From an uncultured Acidiferrobacteraceae bacterium (lineage in GTDB: Bacteria; Pseudomonadota; Gammaproteobacteria; Acidiferrobacterales; SZUA-150), in NCBI GenBank assembly GCA_913009895.1, contig CAJVXY010000030.1:1-34443 (forward strand): a stretch of 34,443 nt of DNA, written 5' to 3'. The notes below the pieces were generated by a model. The model did not search any database and was not told where the DNA came from. It worked only from the letters and a program-made list of their open reading frames with translations. A program made the position numbers and the translations under genes. Below are positions 6,102-14,380 of the stretch, piece after piece. Numbering within the stretch: the stretch's first letter is position 1; every line of letters begins with the position of its first letter.

Positions 6102-8030
6102 ATGCCAAAAACATTAAAACTATTTCTCTGGATAAATATATTTATCCTTGCCCTGCTCATCAGTGCCTGTGGCACAACTGGTAGACCGGTAGCCACCGGC
6201 CCAGGAGCAGGCGTGACCATAAAAACTGCCAACGAAGCAGCCGATAATGGCGAATACATGCTGGCCGCACGCGTCTTTAATGAACTTGCTGCGGGCGCCA
6301 GCACACCAGAAAAACAGGACCTGCAATTACAATCAGTAGAAAACCTGATTAAGGCTGGCCAGTATAATGAAGCCAGCCAGCAACTTCGTGTTATCAATAC
6401 AAGGCGACTTGCAAAAAGCTATAAAGTCAGAAAATTAATTCTGCTTGCCCAAATTGCTTCTTACGAAGGTGCTCATGAAAAATCTATCCGGTTACTCAAT
6501 AAGGCGGTAACTGTCCGCAACCTGAATCCTGCCCTGCAGGCAAAAATATATAAAGTCATGGCTGACACTGAGATGAGCCTGAATAATCCTATTGGTGCTG
6601 CCAAGAACCTTGTTCTACGGGAAAAATATATCGTCAAGCCTGACGAGATCGATGAAAATCAGTTAAAGATATGGGAAATCCTGAATGAAATATCATCCTC
6701 GGATCTGAAGCAATACCTAAACCTGGAACGCGATCTCACATTGGCCGGCTGGATTGAACTGGCAATTGAATACACAGGCCATCGTACCCGGTTTGACAAA
6801 ACTGTTGCTAACTGGTCAAAAACTCATCCGTCACATCCCGCTACACCTTCATTATTAAAATCATTATCAAAACCGAGACCTCGATTTGTTGGCCGTATTG
6901 GCCAGGTGGCTGTTTTATTACCATTGTCATCGTCCCGTTATGCACTTGCAGCCCAGGCAGTTCGACAGGGTATAAAAATGATGGATGAGAATAATCAACG
7001 GCTCGATAAACCCGTTGTCAAGTATTATGATATTGGTGATGAACCGTTCGAAGTGAGTAAATTTTACCAGGTGGCCGTCGACCAGGGCGCGCAATTAATT
7101 ATTGGCCCCCTGGGCAGAGAGGCGGTTGATTTAATCGCCGATTATGACGGCGCTTCTGTGCCAACAATTTTACTGGGTCATACAGACATTAATACCGATG
7201 GCGCGAAAGCGCCCATGTTTCAGTTCGGATTAACCCCGGAACAGGAAGCTGTGCAAGCTGCAGAACGTGCTTATCTTGATGGTTATCGACAAGCTGCAGT
7301 TTTGTATGCTCAAAATGAATGGGGCAACCGCATGAACAAGGCCTTTTCCGAGCAATGGGAAAAATTAGGCGGTATTGTGCTGGTTCAGGAACCATACGAA
7401 ATCAAGCAAAATGATTATTCCGTACCAGTCAAACAATTGCTGGGCATCGATAAAAGTCTGGAAAGAAAAAATGCATTACAAACAGTCACCGGTGTAAAAT
7501 TAAAACTCGAACCCAGACGGCGGCGAGATATTGATTTTATATTTCTTGCGGCTGATGCAAAACACGGTCGCTTGATCAAGCCCCAGTTAAATTACTGGCG
7601 GGCTTCGCGTATTCCGGTCTATGCTACTTCCAAGATTTTTACCGGGCGACGAAATCCAACTCAGGATATTGACTTAAATGGCATCCAGTTTGGAGATATG
7701 CCCTGGATGCTTGCTAAAAGAGGAACGATTTACCAATTACGTTTACTGCAGGGAAAATGGTCATACGCCTATTCTCAGCTTGATCGATTATTTGCGCTAG
7801 GCATTGACAGTTACGCCATTATCCCCCAGCTCAACCATATCAGCAACGAAGATGGAACACGTTTTGGTGGTGTCACAAGTGGAATAAGCCTGGATAAGTA
7901 CGGTCGTTTCCATCGCCAACTGGTCTGGGCGCGTTTCAAACGTGGTGAGCCTCAACTGCTGGATAAAATTTATGAATTTTCAGGGCTGTTAAAACCGGAT
8001 AAGGCGAATGAAACTACCAGCACACCTTAA
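6102..8030 (+). CDS. lpoA: LpoA-family outer-membrane lipoprotein, activator of PBP1A (642 aa)
   Basis: LpoA is an outer-membrane lipoprotein that reaches through the periplasm to stimulate the peptidoglycan synthase PBP1A. The start MPKTLKLFLWINIFILALLISACG shows a lipoprotein signal with lipobox ISAC and a lipidated Cys23. Residues about 30-240 are alpha-helical and TPR-like. From about 260 a periplasmic-binding-protein fold follows (GQVAVLLPLSSSRYALAAQA, then LIIGPLGREAV). ATG at 6102 is chosen over an in-frame TTG nine bases earlier, because the signal peptide fits better. The gene heads a tight plus-strand cluster in the same order as E. coli yraM-yraN-yraO-yraP. Confidence 0.93.
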   Translation: MPKTLKLFLWINIFILALLISACGTTGRPVATGPGAGVTIKTANEAADNGEYMLAARVFNELAAGASTPEKQDLQLQSVENLIKAGQYNEASQQLRVINTRRLAKSYKVRKLILLAQIASYEGAHEKSIRLLNKAVTVRNLNPALQAKIYKVMADTEMSLNNPIGAAKNLVLREKYIVKPDEIDENQLKIWEILNEISSSDLKQYLNLERDLTLAGWIELAIEYTGHRTRFDKTVANWSKTHPSHPATPSLLKSLSKPRPRFVGRIGQVAVLLPLSSSRYALAAQAVRQGIKMMDENNQRLDKPVVKYYDIGDEPFEVSKFYQVAVDQGAQLIIGPLGREAVDLIADYDGASVPTILLGHTDINTDGAKAPMFQFGLTPEQEAVQAAERAYLDGYRQAAVLYAQNEWGNRMNKAFSEQWEKLGGIVLVQEPYEIKQNDYSVPVKQLLGIDKSLERKNALQTVTGVKLKLEPRRRRDIDFIFLAADAKHGRLIKPQLNYWRASRIPVYATSKIFTGRRNPTQDIDLNGIQFGDMPWMLAKRGTIYQLRLLQGKWSYAYSQLDRLFALGIDSYAIIPQLNHISNEDGTRFGGVTSGISLDKYGRFHRQLVWARFKRGEPQLLDKIYEFSGLLKPDKANETTSTP

Positions 8031-8370
8031 GGATGGCGTATTTGCTGAAAAGTCTGCATGCAATTTTCTTGAAAATAAAAACCTTAAACTGGTGCAAAAA
8101 AACTACCGAACGCCATATGGTGAAATTGACGTAATTATGCAAGATCAGTCCTCGCTGGTATTTGTGGAAGTCAGATTTCGGAAATCGATCACATATGGTA
8201 CACCTGCCGAGACCGTCAACCTGCAAAAGCAACGAAAATTACGCGCATCTGCCGCCCATTTTCTGCAACAATATCAAAAGTTCTCCAACTTTCCCTGTCG
8301 ATTTGATATTGTTGCACTCACCGGGGATCCAGAAACTGGAACAATTGACTGGATTCAAAATGCATTTTAA
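8008..8370 (+). CDS. yraN: YraN/UPF0102 family nuclease-like protein (120 aa)
   Basis: This small protein belongs to UPF0102, which has a restriction-endonuclease-like fold and no settled function. Conserved features are the N-terminal helix AEKSACNFLENKNLKLVQKN, the YGEIDVIMQD strand with the acidic Glu-x-Asp pair, and LVFVEVRFRKS (Glu-x-Arg), followed by CRFDIVALTG and a C-terminal WIQNAF. These acidic residues match the catalytic pattern of the fold. Its start overlaps the end of lpoA by 23 bases and AAGG precedes it, which indicates translational coupling. The length is normal for the family (about 120-130 aa). Confidence 0.92.
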   Translation: MKLPAHLKDGVFAEKSACNFLENKNLKLVQKNYRTPYGEIDVIMQDQSSLVFVEVRFRKSITYGTPAETVNLQKQRKLRASAAHFLQQYQKFSNFPCRFDIVALTGDPETGTIDWIQNAF

Positions 8371-8391
8371 CCCTTATGACTGTAAAAAATA

Positions 8392-8994
8392 ATGAACGAC
8401 AGCGATACTTTTATAGCGCGCATAAACGATAGTTTTCAGGCACATGATGAACTCTTGCAGGTGTCCCGAACATTACTGGCACCCGACATCGCCTCGGCAG
8501 CAAATAAAATTATTGAGGCGCTGCTCTCTGACAAAAAAATGTTGATATGTGGAAATGGCGGATCGGCTGCTGACGCCCAGCATTTTTCATCAGAGCTTCT
8601 TAACAGGTTCGAGAAAGAACGACCCGGATTACCCGCAATATCCCTTACAACTGATGCCAGTACTGTGACTTCAATTGCAAATGACTACAATTTTGATGAC
8701 ATCTTTGGCAAACAGGTGCGTGCCCTCGGTACGCCCGGAGATATTTTACTGTGCATTAGCACCTCTGGAAACTCCACCAATATTATTCGTGCCGTTGAGG
8801 CTGCCCACGAACGTGATATGGTTTGCGTTGCCCTTAATGGTCGGGAAGGTGGTGATTTAACGTCCAGCATGAACCAGAATGATATTAATATTTGTGTTCC
8901 TGGACAATCAACCGCACGCATACAGGAAATGCATATTATAATCATTCACTGCATCTGTGATTTAATAGATTTTCACCTACTCGGACAAACATGA
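8392..8994 (+). CDS. SIS-domain protein: phosphoheptose isomerase-like / DiaA family (200 aa)
   Basis: The protein is a single SIS sugar-phosphate-binding domain with [13 protein letters not shown] (about 53-65) and [13 protein letters not shown] (about 119-131). By position it matches E. coli diaA (yraO), which helps load DnaA at oriC. However, it keeps Glu68 in HFSSEL and His181 in IQEMH, which align by eye with the catalytic Glu65 and His180 of GmhA; E. coli DiaA has lost the glutamate. With rfaE2 two genes downstream, a role in ADP-heptose synthesis (sedoheptulose 7-phosphate to heptose 7-phosphate) is plausible. A DnaA-related role, or both, remains possible. It starts 21 bases after yraN and overlaps dolP by ATGA. 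Confidence 0.9.
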   Translation: MNDSDTFIARINDSFQAHDELLQVSRTLLAPDIASAANKIIEALLSDKKMLICGNGGSAADAQHFSSELLNRFEKERPGLPAISLTTDASTVTSIANDYNFDDIFGKQVRALGTPGDILLCISTSGNSTNIIRAVEAAHERDMVCVALNGREGGDLTSSMNQNDINICVPGQSTARIQEMHIIIIHCICDLIDFHLLGQT

Positions 8995-9566
8995 GCCTGC
9001 GAAATTCATTTATTATCATCTTGCTAGTATTCTCTACCACCGGATGTGGGCCTACAATTGTTGCGGGGGTCAGCCATGGCTCAACCAAACTTTCCGAAGA
9101 CGGTAGAACATTTGGATCAATGATTGATGACTCTTCTATTGTTATCGAAATTGATAGTCTGTTTTCTAAAGATGAGAATATTTCTGAACGTAGCCATATA
9201 AATACAACAAGCATTAATGGTATTGTATTGATAACCGGTGAAACGCCAGACATTGAAACCAGAAACAGAATCCTGGATATAGTCAGGTCGATCAAAGGCG
9301 TTAAACGTACAGTAAATGAGATTCAAATTGGTAATCCAAGCTCGCTAGGCGCAAGAAGCAATGACTCATGGCTTACCAGTAAAGTAAAAACAAAACTCGT
9401 TTATGATAAGCGGATTGATTCAACCAAAATAAAAGTTGTCTCAGAGAATAAATCAGTATTCTTGCTTGGTCTTATTTCTCGCACCGAAGCAGATTATGCC
9501 ACGGCAACCACACGTACAGTTTCCGGAATCAAGAGAGTCGTAGTACTTTTTGAATATACAGATTGA
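8991..9566 (+). CDS. dolP: DolP (YraP)-like outer-membrane BON-domain lipoprotein (191 aa)
   Basis: DolP is a lipoprotein on the inner face of the outer membrane that supports BAM function and envelope integrity. The start [20 protein letters not shown] gives a lipoprotein signal with Cys19; the residue at -3 of the lipobox is Thr rather than Leu, a weak match. Two BON domains follow at about 45-110 ([15 protein letters not shown], then [12 protein letters not shown]) and 120-191 ([16 protein letters not shown], then [17 protein letters not shown], and [13 protein letters not shown]). The gene starts inside the stop codon of the SIS gene (ATGA), which suggests coupled translation. Confidence 0.93.
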   Translation: MSLRNSFIIILLVFSTTGCGPTIVAGVSHGSTKLSEDGRTFGSMIDDSSIVIEIDSLFSKDENISERSHINTTSINGIVLITGETPDIETRNRILDIVRSIKGVKRTVNEIQIGNPSSLGARSNDSWLTSKVKTKLVYDKRIDSTKIKVVSENKSVFLLGLISRTEADYATATTRTVSGIKRVVVLFEYTD

Positions 9567-9573
9567 TCTCACC

Positions 9574-10056
9574 ATGAACTCCACCGGCAATAAAATCATC
9601 TTTAACACCAATGACCTTGAGAAAATCCTTTCAGGATTTGACCGCCCCATAGTATTTACGAATGGCTGCTTTGATATCCTGCACCGGGGCCATGTAGATT
9701 ACCTGGAGCAGGCTGCAAATATTGGTAAAACACTTATCGTGGGACTGAATACGGATGAATCAATAAAAAAACTGAAAAAAGGCGATGACAGGCCCATTAA
9801 TTCGCTCGAGGATCGGGCTGCGGTACTAGCGGCATTGGGTGATATTGATTTGATTGTTCCATTTGATGTCGAGACACCACTTGATTTGATACAAATAATC
9901 AGGCCCGATTTTCTGGTGAAAGGTGGTGACTGGCCAGAAGAATCCATCGTCGGTTACGATTTTGTCACTCAATCAGGCGGAAAAGTTAAAGCTATCCCTT
10001 TTCGGTTCCAGCGATCTACTACGGAGCTACTTAATCGTATCCGTACAGGTAATTAA
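9574..10056 (+). CDS. rfaE2: D-glycero-beta-D-manno-heptose 1-phosphate adenylyltransferase (160 aa)
   Basis: This is the stand-alone nucleotidyltransferase half of HldE. It transfers AMP from ATP to heptose 1-phosphate in ADP-heptose synthesis for the LPS inner core. The signature is FTNGCFDILHRGHVDYLEQA with the HxGH motif (HRGH), then VGLNTDESI, RAAVLAALGDIDLIVPF, PDFLVKGGDW and RSTTELLNRI. The kinase half (RfaE1) is not in this window and must be encoded elsewhere. ATG at 9574 is chosen; an in-frame TTG at 9550 would overlap dolP. The FAD oxidase gene begins two bases after the stop, indicating one operon. Confidence 0.93.
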   Translation: MNSTGNKIIFNTNDLEKILSGFDRPIVFTNGCFDILHRGHVDYLEQAANIGKTLIVGLNTDESIKKLKKGDDRPINSLEDRAAVLAALGDIDLIVPFDVETPLDLIQIIRPDFLVKGGDWPEESIVGYDFVTQSGGKVKAIPFRFQRSTTELLNRIRTGN

Positions 10057-10058
10057 CA

Positions 10059-11492
10059 TTGCCTGTGACACATATAAGCAATGAAAATGGCCTTAAAAAA
10101 AGCAGTATTGCCTCAATAATAAGTGTTGTTGGCTCAGAGAATGTATTGACTGATAAAACAAATTGCTGGGTTTACGGTTACGATAATTCACGCAAACACA
10201 CTGCACCTGACATGGTTGTTTTCCCAGAAAATAAAACTGAAGTCAGTAATATTTGCAAAATCTGTTCTGCAAACAAAATTCCCCTGACCGCCCGCGGGCG
10301 CGGAACCAACACGACAGGCGCATCAATTCCAAAGGCCGGGGGACTGGTGCTCTCTTTTGAGAGAATGAATCGTATTTTAAAAATTGACACCGGCAACAGT
10401 GTTATGGTCGTGCAACCCGGTGTTACCAACGGTGAAGTACAAACAGCTGCGGCTGAACATGGTTTTTTTTGGGCACCTGACCCAACCAGTGGTAATTATT
10501 GTACTGTCGGTGGCAACATCGCCACCAATGCAGCTGGTCCCCGGGCAGTTAAATACGGTACAACAAGTGAACACGTACTTGGTCTGCACGCAATACTTGG
10601 CACAGGCGAGGCGATAAAAACTGGTGCTTATACGACGAAAAGTGTTGTCGGTTACGATTTAACGCGTTTGATTATTGGTTCAGAAGGTACCCTGGCCCTG
10701 GTCACAGAAGCAATACTTAAATTAACCCCGCTCCCTGAATCCCGCGCGACACTAAGTGCTACATTTAAAAGCACGCAGGCCGCTGCAAATGCGGTAACAA
10801 AGATCATGGCCCAGCCGAAAATCCCGAGCGCACTTGAGTTTATGGACTCTTCGGCAATAGAAATTGTTCGCCAATACAATGACCTGCCCATAGCAGACGG
10901 TATCAAGGCGTTACTGATGATAGAAGTAGATGGCAGCAAAAACACTATAGACGAATCTATTGAAGCGATTAAAACCGCGACTTCCATGCCTGACCAGGTA
11001 AACTTCCACATTGCCCGTAGTGAACAGGAAGCAGGTAAACTCTGGCAGATGCGCAAGGCATTATCGCCAGCGTTGCGAAAACTGGCTCCAAACAAAATAA
11101 ACGAAGATGTTGTGGTACCGGTATCCATGATACCTGCATTGATTAATGGTCTTGAGGCGTTAAGCAACCAGTTTAATATTCCAATAGTGAATTTTGGCCA
11201 TGCGGGCAATGGTAATATTCATGTAAATTTACTATTTGATTCCCAGAATAAACAACAGGTAGAAACAGCCAGGCCTTGTCTGGATAAAGTCTTTGAGCTG
11301 GTCCTGAAATTAAATGGCAGTCTTTCCGGCGAGCATGGTATTGGTTATGAAAAGCGTGACTACATTAAGCAGGAAATTCCAGGTGTTACGCTGGATTTAA
11401 TGTGGCGACTAAAACAGCAATTTGACCCTGTTGGTATACTGAATCCAGGGAAAATTTTTCCGGAAGAATTCAAAATTACAGATACAAGTTAA
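10059..11492 (+). CDS. FAD-linked oxidase, GlcD / D-lactate dehydrogenase family (477 aa)
   Basis: This is a flavoprotein of the FAD_binding_4 plus FAD-oxidase_C architecture that oxidises 2-hydroxy acids such as glycolate or D-lactate. The N-terminal FAD domain shows ARGRGTNTTGASIPKAGGLV (about 80-98) and NYCTVGGNIATNAAGPRAVK. The C-terminal domain shows NFGHAGNGNIHVNLLFD, LSGEHGIGYEKRDYI and ILNPGKIFP. No Fe-S or transmembrane region is visible. The substrate cannot be told from the sequence. The start is uncertain: the TTG at 10059 or a GTG at 10065, neither with a strong ribosome-binding site. It lies two bases after rfaE2 and probably ends the lpoA operon. Confidence 0.9.
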   Translation: MPVTHISNENGLKKSSIASIISVVGSENVLTDKTNCWVYGYDNSRKHTAPDMVVFPENKTEVSNICKICSANKIPLTARGRGTNTTGASIPKAGGLVLSFERMNRILKIDTGNSVMVVQPGVTNGEVQTAAAEHGFFWAPDPTSGNYCTVGGNIATNAAGPRAVKYGTTSEHVLGLHAILGTGEAIKTGAYTTKSVVGYDLTRLIIGSEGTLALVTEAILKLTPLPESRATLSATFKSTQAAANAVTKIMAQPKIPSALEFMDSSAIEIVRQYNDLPIADGIKALLMIEVDGSKNTIDESIEAIKTATSMPDQVNFHIARSEQEAGKLWQMRKALSPALRKLAPNKINEDVVVPVSMIPALINGLEALSNQFNIPIVNFGHAGNGNIHVNLLFDSQNKQQVETARPCLDKVFELVLKLNGSLSGEHGIGYEKRDYIKQEIPGVTLDLMWRLKQQFDPVGILNPGKIFPEEFKITDTS

Positions 11493-11576
11493 GATTCGGC
11501 CGACCGATACTCTATTTACTTGCACTTTTATCAACTAGACTACAGAATAACTGACTCTAGTTACGGGAGAGTGACA

Positions 11577-12314
11577 TTGAAATATTTTAAAACATTGAGC
11601 TTGTTTGCTGTTTTCGCACTATTTACCCAAAATGTCGTTGCCGCACCAAATCTTAATTTAATTGATACTCTGGGCCAGAACTTTTTCCGCCTGTTATCAG
11701 AAGATGTTGGTGCCGCCATTAGTTACAGGGCGGTGCAGCCTGCAGAACCCTTAAAAGTTCCCGGCTTTGATATCAGTGCTGTAGTCTCGGTCAGCGAGTT
11801 AGTCAACGCTGATAAATGGTTAAGCGCTATTGATGCAACCAACAGTACCACGCAAATTATACTTCCAAAAATTCAAGCCACGATTGGGTTACCGTATAGT
11901 TTCGATATTGGTGCATTTTATAGCAACTCGAGCAATACAGACATCAGCGTTACTGGCGCTGAACTGAAGTATGCCATATTGGACGGCAGTACTTTAGTGC
12001 CTGCAGTTGCAGTGCGGACAACCTACACGAAACTGGATGGTATAGATCAGCTCTATATGGATACCAAGAGTGCTGATATTTCAATTTCTAAAGGTTTTGC
12101 ATTTTTTACGCCCTACGCTGGTGTCGGTTCAGTTTGGGTTACCAGCAAACCCAGGGCTGAGGCTGCTGCTGTTGGTCTTAAAGATGAGTCTTTTCAGCTT
12201 AATAAATATTTCGTTGGGGCAAATTTCGCCCTGACAATAATCAGTCTTGCTATTGAAGGAGACAAAACGGGTGATGCGACATCCTATAGTGTCAAACTTG
12301 GTTTGCGCTGGTAA
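11577..12314 (+). CDS. Probable outer-membrane beta-barrel protein, family unknown (245 aa)
   Basis: No named family is recognised. The start at TTG 11577 gives a clean signal peptide (KYFKTLSLFAVFALFTQNVVAA, cleavage after VAA). GGGAGA lies just upstream and supports this start over the longer reading frame from 11520. The mature part alternates polar and hydrophobic residues in short strands rich in Gly, Ser and Thr, and it ends in SYSVKLGLRW. A terminal aromatic residue in a strand is the signal recognised by the BAM complex. This suggests a porin-like or autotransporter-free barrel of eight to twelve strands. It is a monocistronic gene convergent with sspB. Confidence 0.75.
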   Translation: MKYFKTLSLFAVFALFTQNVVAAPNLNLIDTLGQNFFRLLSEDVGAAISYRAVQPAEPLKVPGFDISAVVSVSELVNADKWLSAIDATNSTTQIILPKIQATIGLPYSFDIGAFYSNSSNTDISVTGAELKYAILDGSTLVPAVAVRTTYTKLDGIDQLYMDTKSADISISKGFAFFTPYAGVGSVWVTSKPRAEAAAVGLKDESFQLNKYFVGANFALTIISLAIEGDKTGDATSYSVKLGLRW

Positions 12315-12332
12315 CACTAGAATTTTTCTTTC

Positions 12333-12409
12333 GCCTGCGGCAGGCTTTAAAAACTATTAATCGGGGCTGGTCCCGGTAGTTGTTATAATTTTGTTCCGCC
12401 TATGGCGGA
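12333..12409. terminator. Two small hairpins in the convergent spacer (possible bidirectional terminators)
   Basis: Hairpin GCCTG-cgg-CAGGC (12333-12345) and hairpin TCCGCC-tat-GGCGGA (12395-12409) lie between the outer-membrane protein gene (plus) and sspB (minus). Neither has a long T-run, so Rho-independent activity is uncertain. The convergent layout is the main support. Confidence 0.35.
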
Positions 12410-12440
12410 TTCCAATCCCTGAGGAAAAAATAATATTATT

Positions 12441-12848
12441 TTATTTTACAATTTTTAAGGTTGGTGTCGCTGGATTTTCTGTTTTCTTTTTATCTGCAAG
12501 ATTTTTATCGGGTGGTGTGCTATCAGGATCACTCCACTGGCTGCCAGAGAAACTTATGCCCTTGCCTGTCTCCCTGGCATAAACGGCTTGCACGGCCTGC
12601 AATGGAATTTCGATGTTATAAGATTTTCCTGAAAATCTTGCGGAAAAAAATACCCTGTCATTTTCTTCCAGGGAGAATTGATTGGCAGCACCAGGTGAGA
12701 TGTTTAACGTGATACTGTCCTGATCTGAAAACTGCGGGGGCAGGTGCACTCCCGAAATTTTTGTATCAACAATGATATGGGGCGTGTAACCAGCGTCAAT
12801 TGCCCACCGGTAGACTGCATCAAATATGTAGTTTTTTAATGATGGCAT
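12441..12848 (-). CDS. sspB: ClpXP specificity-enhancing factor SspB (135 aa)
   Basis: SspB tethers ssrA-tagged proteins to ClpXP for degradation. The folded domain covers residues 1-105 (PHIIVDTKISGVHLPPQF, SITLNISPGAANQF, RVFFSARFSGKSYNIEIPL, AVQAVYARETGKGISF). An acidic to proline-rich linker of about 25 residues follows, shorter than in E. coli. The last residues, TPTLKIVK, match the ClpX-binding tail of E. coli (PALRVVK), so the adaptor should be functional. It lies downstream of sspA on the same strand, 52 bases away, as in E. coli and Pseudomonas. Confidence 0.95.
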   Translation of the reverse strand: MPSLKNYIFDAVYRWAIDAGYTPHIIVDTKISGVHLPPQFSDQDSITLNISPGAANQFSLEENDRVFFSARFSGKSYNIEIPLQAVQAVYARETGKGISFSGSQWSDPDSTPPDKNLADKKKTENPATPTLKIVK

Positions 12849-12900
12849 GGAATGATGACGCGGAAATATTACATAGACAGCCTGTTTGCCCGTAGAATTT

Positions 12901-13539
12901 TTATACCGGCTTAAGGCCGCGCATTTCCATTTCCGCCTCTGTCAAGCTGGCCTGAAATGATTTTCTTGCAAATACCCGCTCTGCATATTCCAGTATTGGT
13001 TTTGCCTGTCTCGGCAGGTCAATCTTGTAAATTGGCAAACGCCAGAGAATGGGTGCCAAAGAACAATCAACTAAAGAGAACTCATCGCCAAGCAAAAATT
13101 TCTGCTCTTTGAATATCGGTGAGATGACCGTCAATCCATCACGGATATAGGTGCGGGCGCGATTGGCAATCTTCTTGTCGCTATTTTCTATATTAGGTAA
13201 CAGCCTGTACCAATCACGATCAAATCGATTAAGCATTAGACGTGCCCGTGCCCGCGATACTGGATCAACTGGCATCAGTGGAGGATGAGGTAATCGTTCA
13301 TCCAGGTACTCGTTTATGAGCAGTGATTCATATAAAACCAAATCGCGATCTACAATCGTTGGTACTGTGCCATAAGGATTAAGATCCACCAGCTCTTTCG
13401 GTTTTTTATTAATATCAACTTCAACAATCTGGTAGTCGACATCCTTTTCAAACAATACAATTCGCGTCCGATGACTATATGGATCCCGGGTGCCTGAATA
13501 AAGCGTCATAATCGGCTTGCGGTTTGCCTGTGATGCCAT
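12901..13539 (-). CDS. sspA: Stringent starvation protein A, GST-fold RNA polymerase-associated protein (212 aa)
   Basis: SspA binds RNA polymerase and changes transcription in stationary phase and stress. The protein has an N-terminal thioredoxin-like GST domain (about 8-85: MTLYSGTRDPYSHRTRIVLFEK, LVDLNPYGTVPTIVDRDLVLYESLLINEYLDE). An all-helical C-terminal domain follows (about 95-205: RARLMLNRFDRDWYRLL). ATG at 13539 is chosen because GGAG lies eight bases upstream. It follows petC, the usual arrangement in Pseudomonas-type genomes, and precedes sspB. Confidence 0.95.
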   Translation of the reverse strand: MASQANRKPIMTLYSGTRDPYSHRTRIVLFEKDVDYQIVEVDINKKPKELVDLNPYGTVPTIVDRDLVLYESLLINEYLDERLPHPPLMPVDPVSRARARLMLNRFDRDWYRLLPNIENSDKKIANRARTYIRDGLTVISPIFKEQKFLLGDEFSLVDCSLAPILWRLPIYKIDLPRQAKPILEYAERVFARKSFQASLTEAEMEMRGLKPV

Positions 13540-13578
13540 CAATAATCTCCGTTAAGCGGCTGATATATAAAATATAAC

Positions 13579-13595
13579 GGGGGGCATCGCCCCCC
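13579..13595. terminator. Strong GC hairpin between petC and sspA
   Basis: A perfect 7-bp stem GGGGGGC-atc-GCCCCCC lies in the petC-sspA spacer. On the minus strand it is followed by GTTATATTTTATAT rather than a clean T-run. It may be a weak terminator that reduces read-through from petABC into sspA, or an mRNA-stabilising 3' end. A second repeated palindrome (GGTACC twice, 13627-13644) lies beside it. Confidence 0.5.
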
Positions 13596-13654
13596 ATTAC
13601 GGATACTGTTATCAGCAAATATGGTTGGTACCAGTATTGGTACCTGTAATTTAA

Positions 13655-14380
13655 CTAGTGTATATCCTTCCAGAACTCTTTCTTCAGCAGATAAGTGATA
13701 AAAAGGAATATCAGCAAAAAGATAATAACATAGACACCGATTCGATATCGAACCAACTTGGCGGGCTCTCCAAGATAAACCATAAAATTAGTCAAATCCC
13801 GCATAGTGCCATTAAAATCTTTTTCGCTCATGCTACCGGCACTGCCAACCTCAAAACGGTCAAAAACTTGTATACCGTCATGTTCCTTGAAAATTGCCCG
13901 TTGCTCACCTTGCCACGAATAGAGCACATGAGGCATTGCCACACTGGGAAACAAGGTATTGTTCCAGCCACTCTCTGTGGATTCATCCCGGTAAAATGAG
14001 CGCATATAAGTATAAAACCATTCCGGCCCGCGCGATCTTGTAACCAGGGTGAGGTCTGGCGGAACTGTTCCAAAAGCTTTTAAAGCAACTTCCTTAGGCA
14101 TAACCGTCTTCATCAGGTCACCCACTTTATCGGTAGCAAATAACAAATTGCTCCCAACAAGTTCATCACTTATACCGAGATCCCTGCCCATACGGTTATA
14201 ACGCATATATCCGGCACTATGACAGGACAAGCAGTAATTAATAAAAGTCCGGGCACCGCGTTGTAGTGAGGCTTTATCACTCAAATCTATATCTACTGAA
14301 TCCAGCTTTACGTGATCTCCGGCAGCCAGGCTCAAGGCGGGAATAGCCAACCACAAGGCGATTATAATTTTTTTAATCAT
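13655..14380 (-). CDS. petC: Cytochrome c1 of the bc1 complex (241 aa)
   Basis: Cytochrome c1 receives electrons from the Rieske protein and passes them to soluble cytochrome c. A signal peptide (about 1-20, MIKKIIIALWLAIPALSLAA) sends it to the periplasm. Heme c is bound by CLSCH (Cys50, Cys53, His54). A C-terminal membrane anchor at about 214-233 (VYVIIFLLIFLFITYLL) ends in KKEFWKDIH. The start overlaps the petB stop by one base (TAATG). It is last in the petABC operon. Confidence 0.97.
   Translation of the reverse strand: MIKKIIIALWLAIPALSLAAGDHVKLDSVDIDLSDKASLQRGARTFINYCLSCHSAGYMRYNRMGRDLGISDELVGSNLLFATDKVGDLMKTVMPKEVALKAFGTVPPDLTLVTRSRGPEWFYTYMRSFYRDESTESGWNNTLFPSVAMPHVLYSWQGEQRAIFKEHDGIQVFDRFEVGSAGSMSEKDFNGTMRDLTNFMVYLGEPAKLVRYRIGVYVIIFLLIFLFITYLLKKEFWKDIH

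Noticed and set aside
8162-8392. 76-aa ORF inside yraN in another frame
   Set aside because: It fully overlaps yraN, whose sequence matches the UPF0102 family.
10652-11209. 185-aa minus-strand ORF
   Set aside because: It is the antisense of the FAD oxidase, and its composition is that of a shadow frame.
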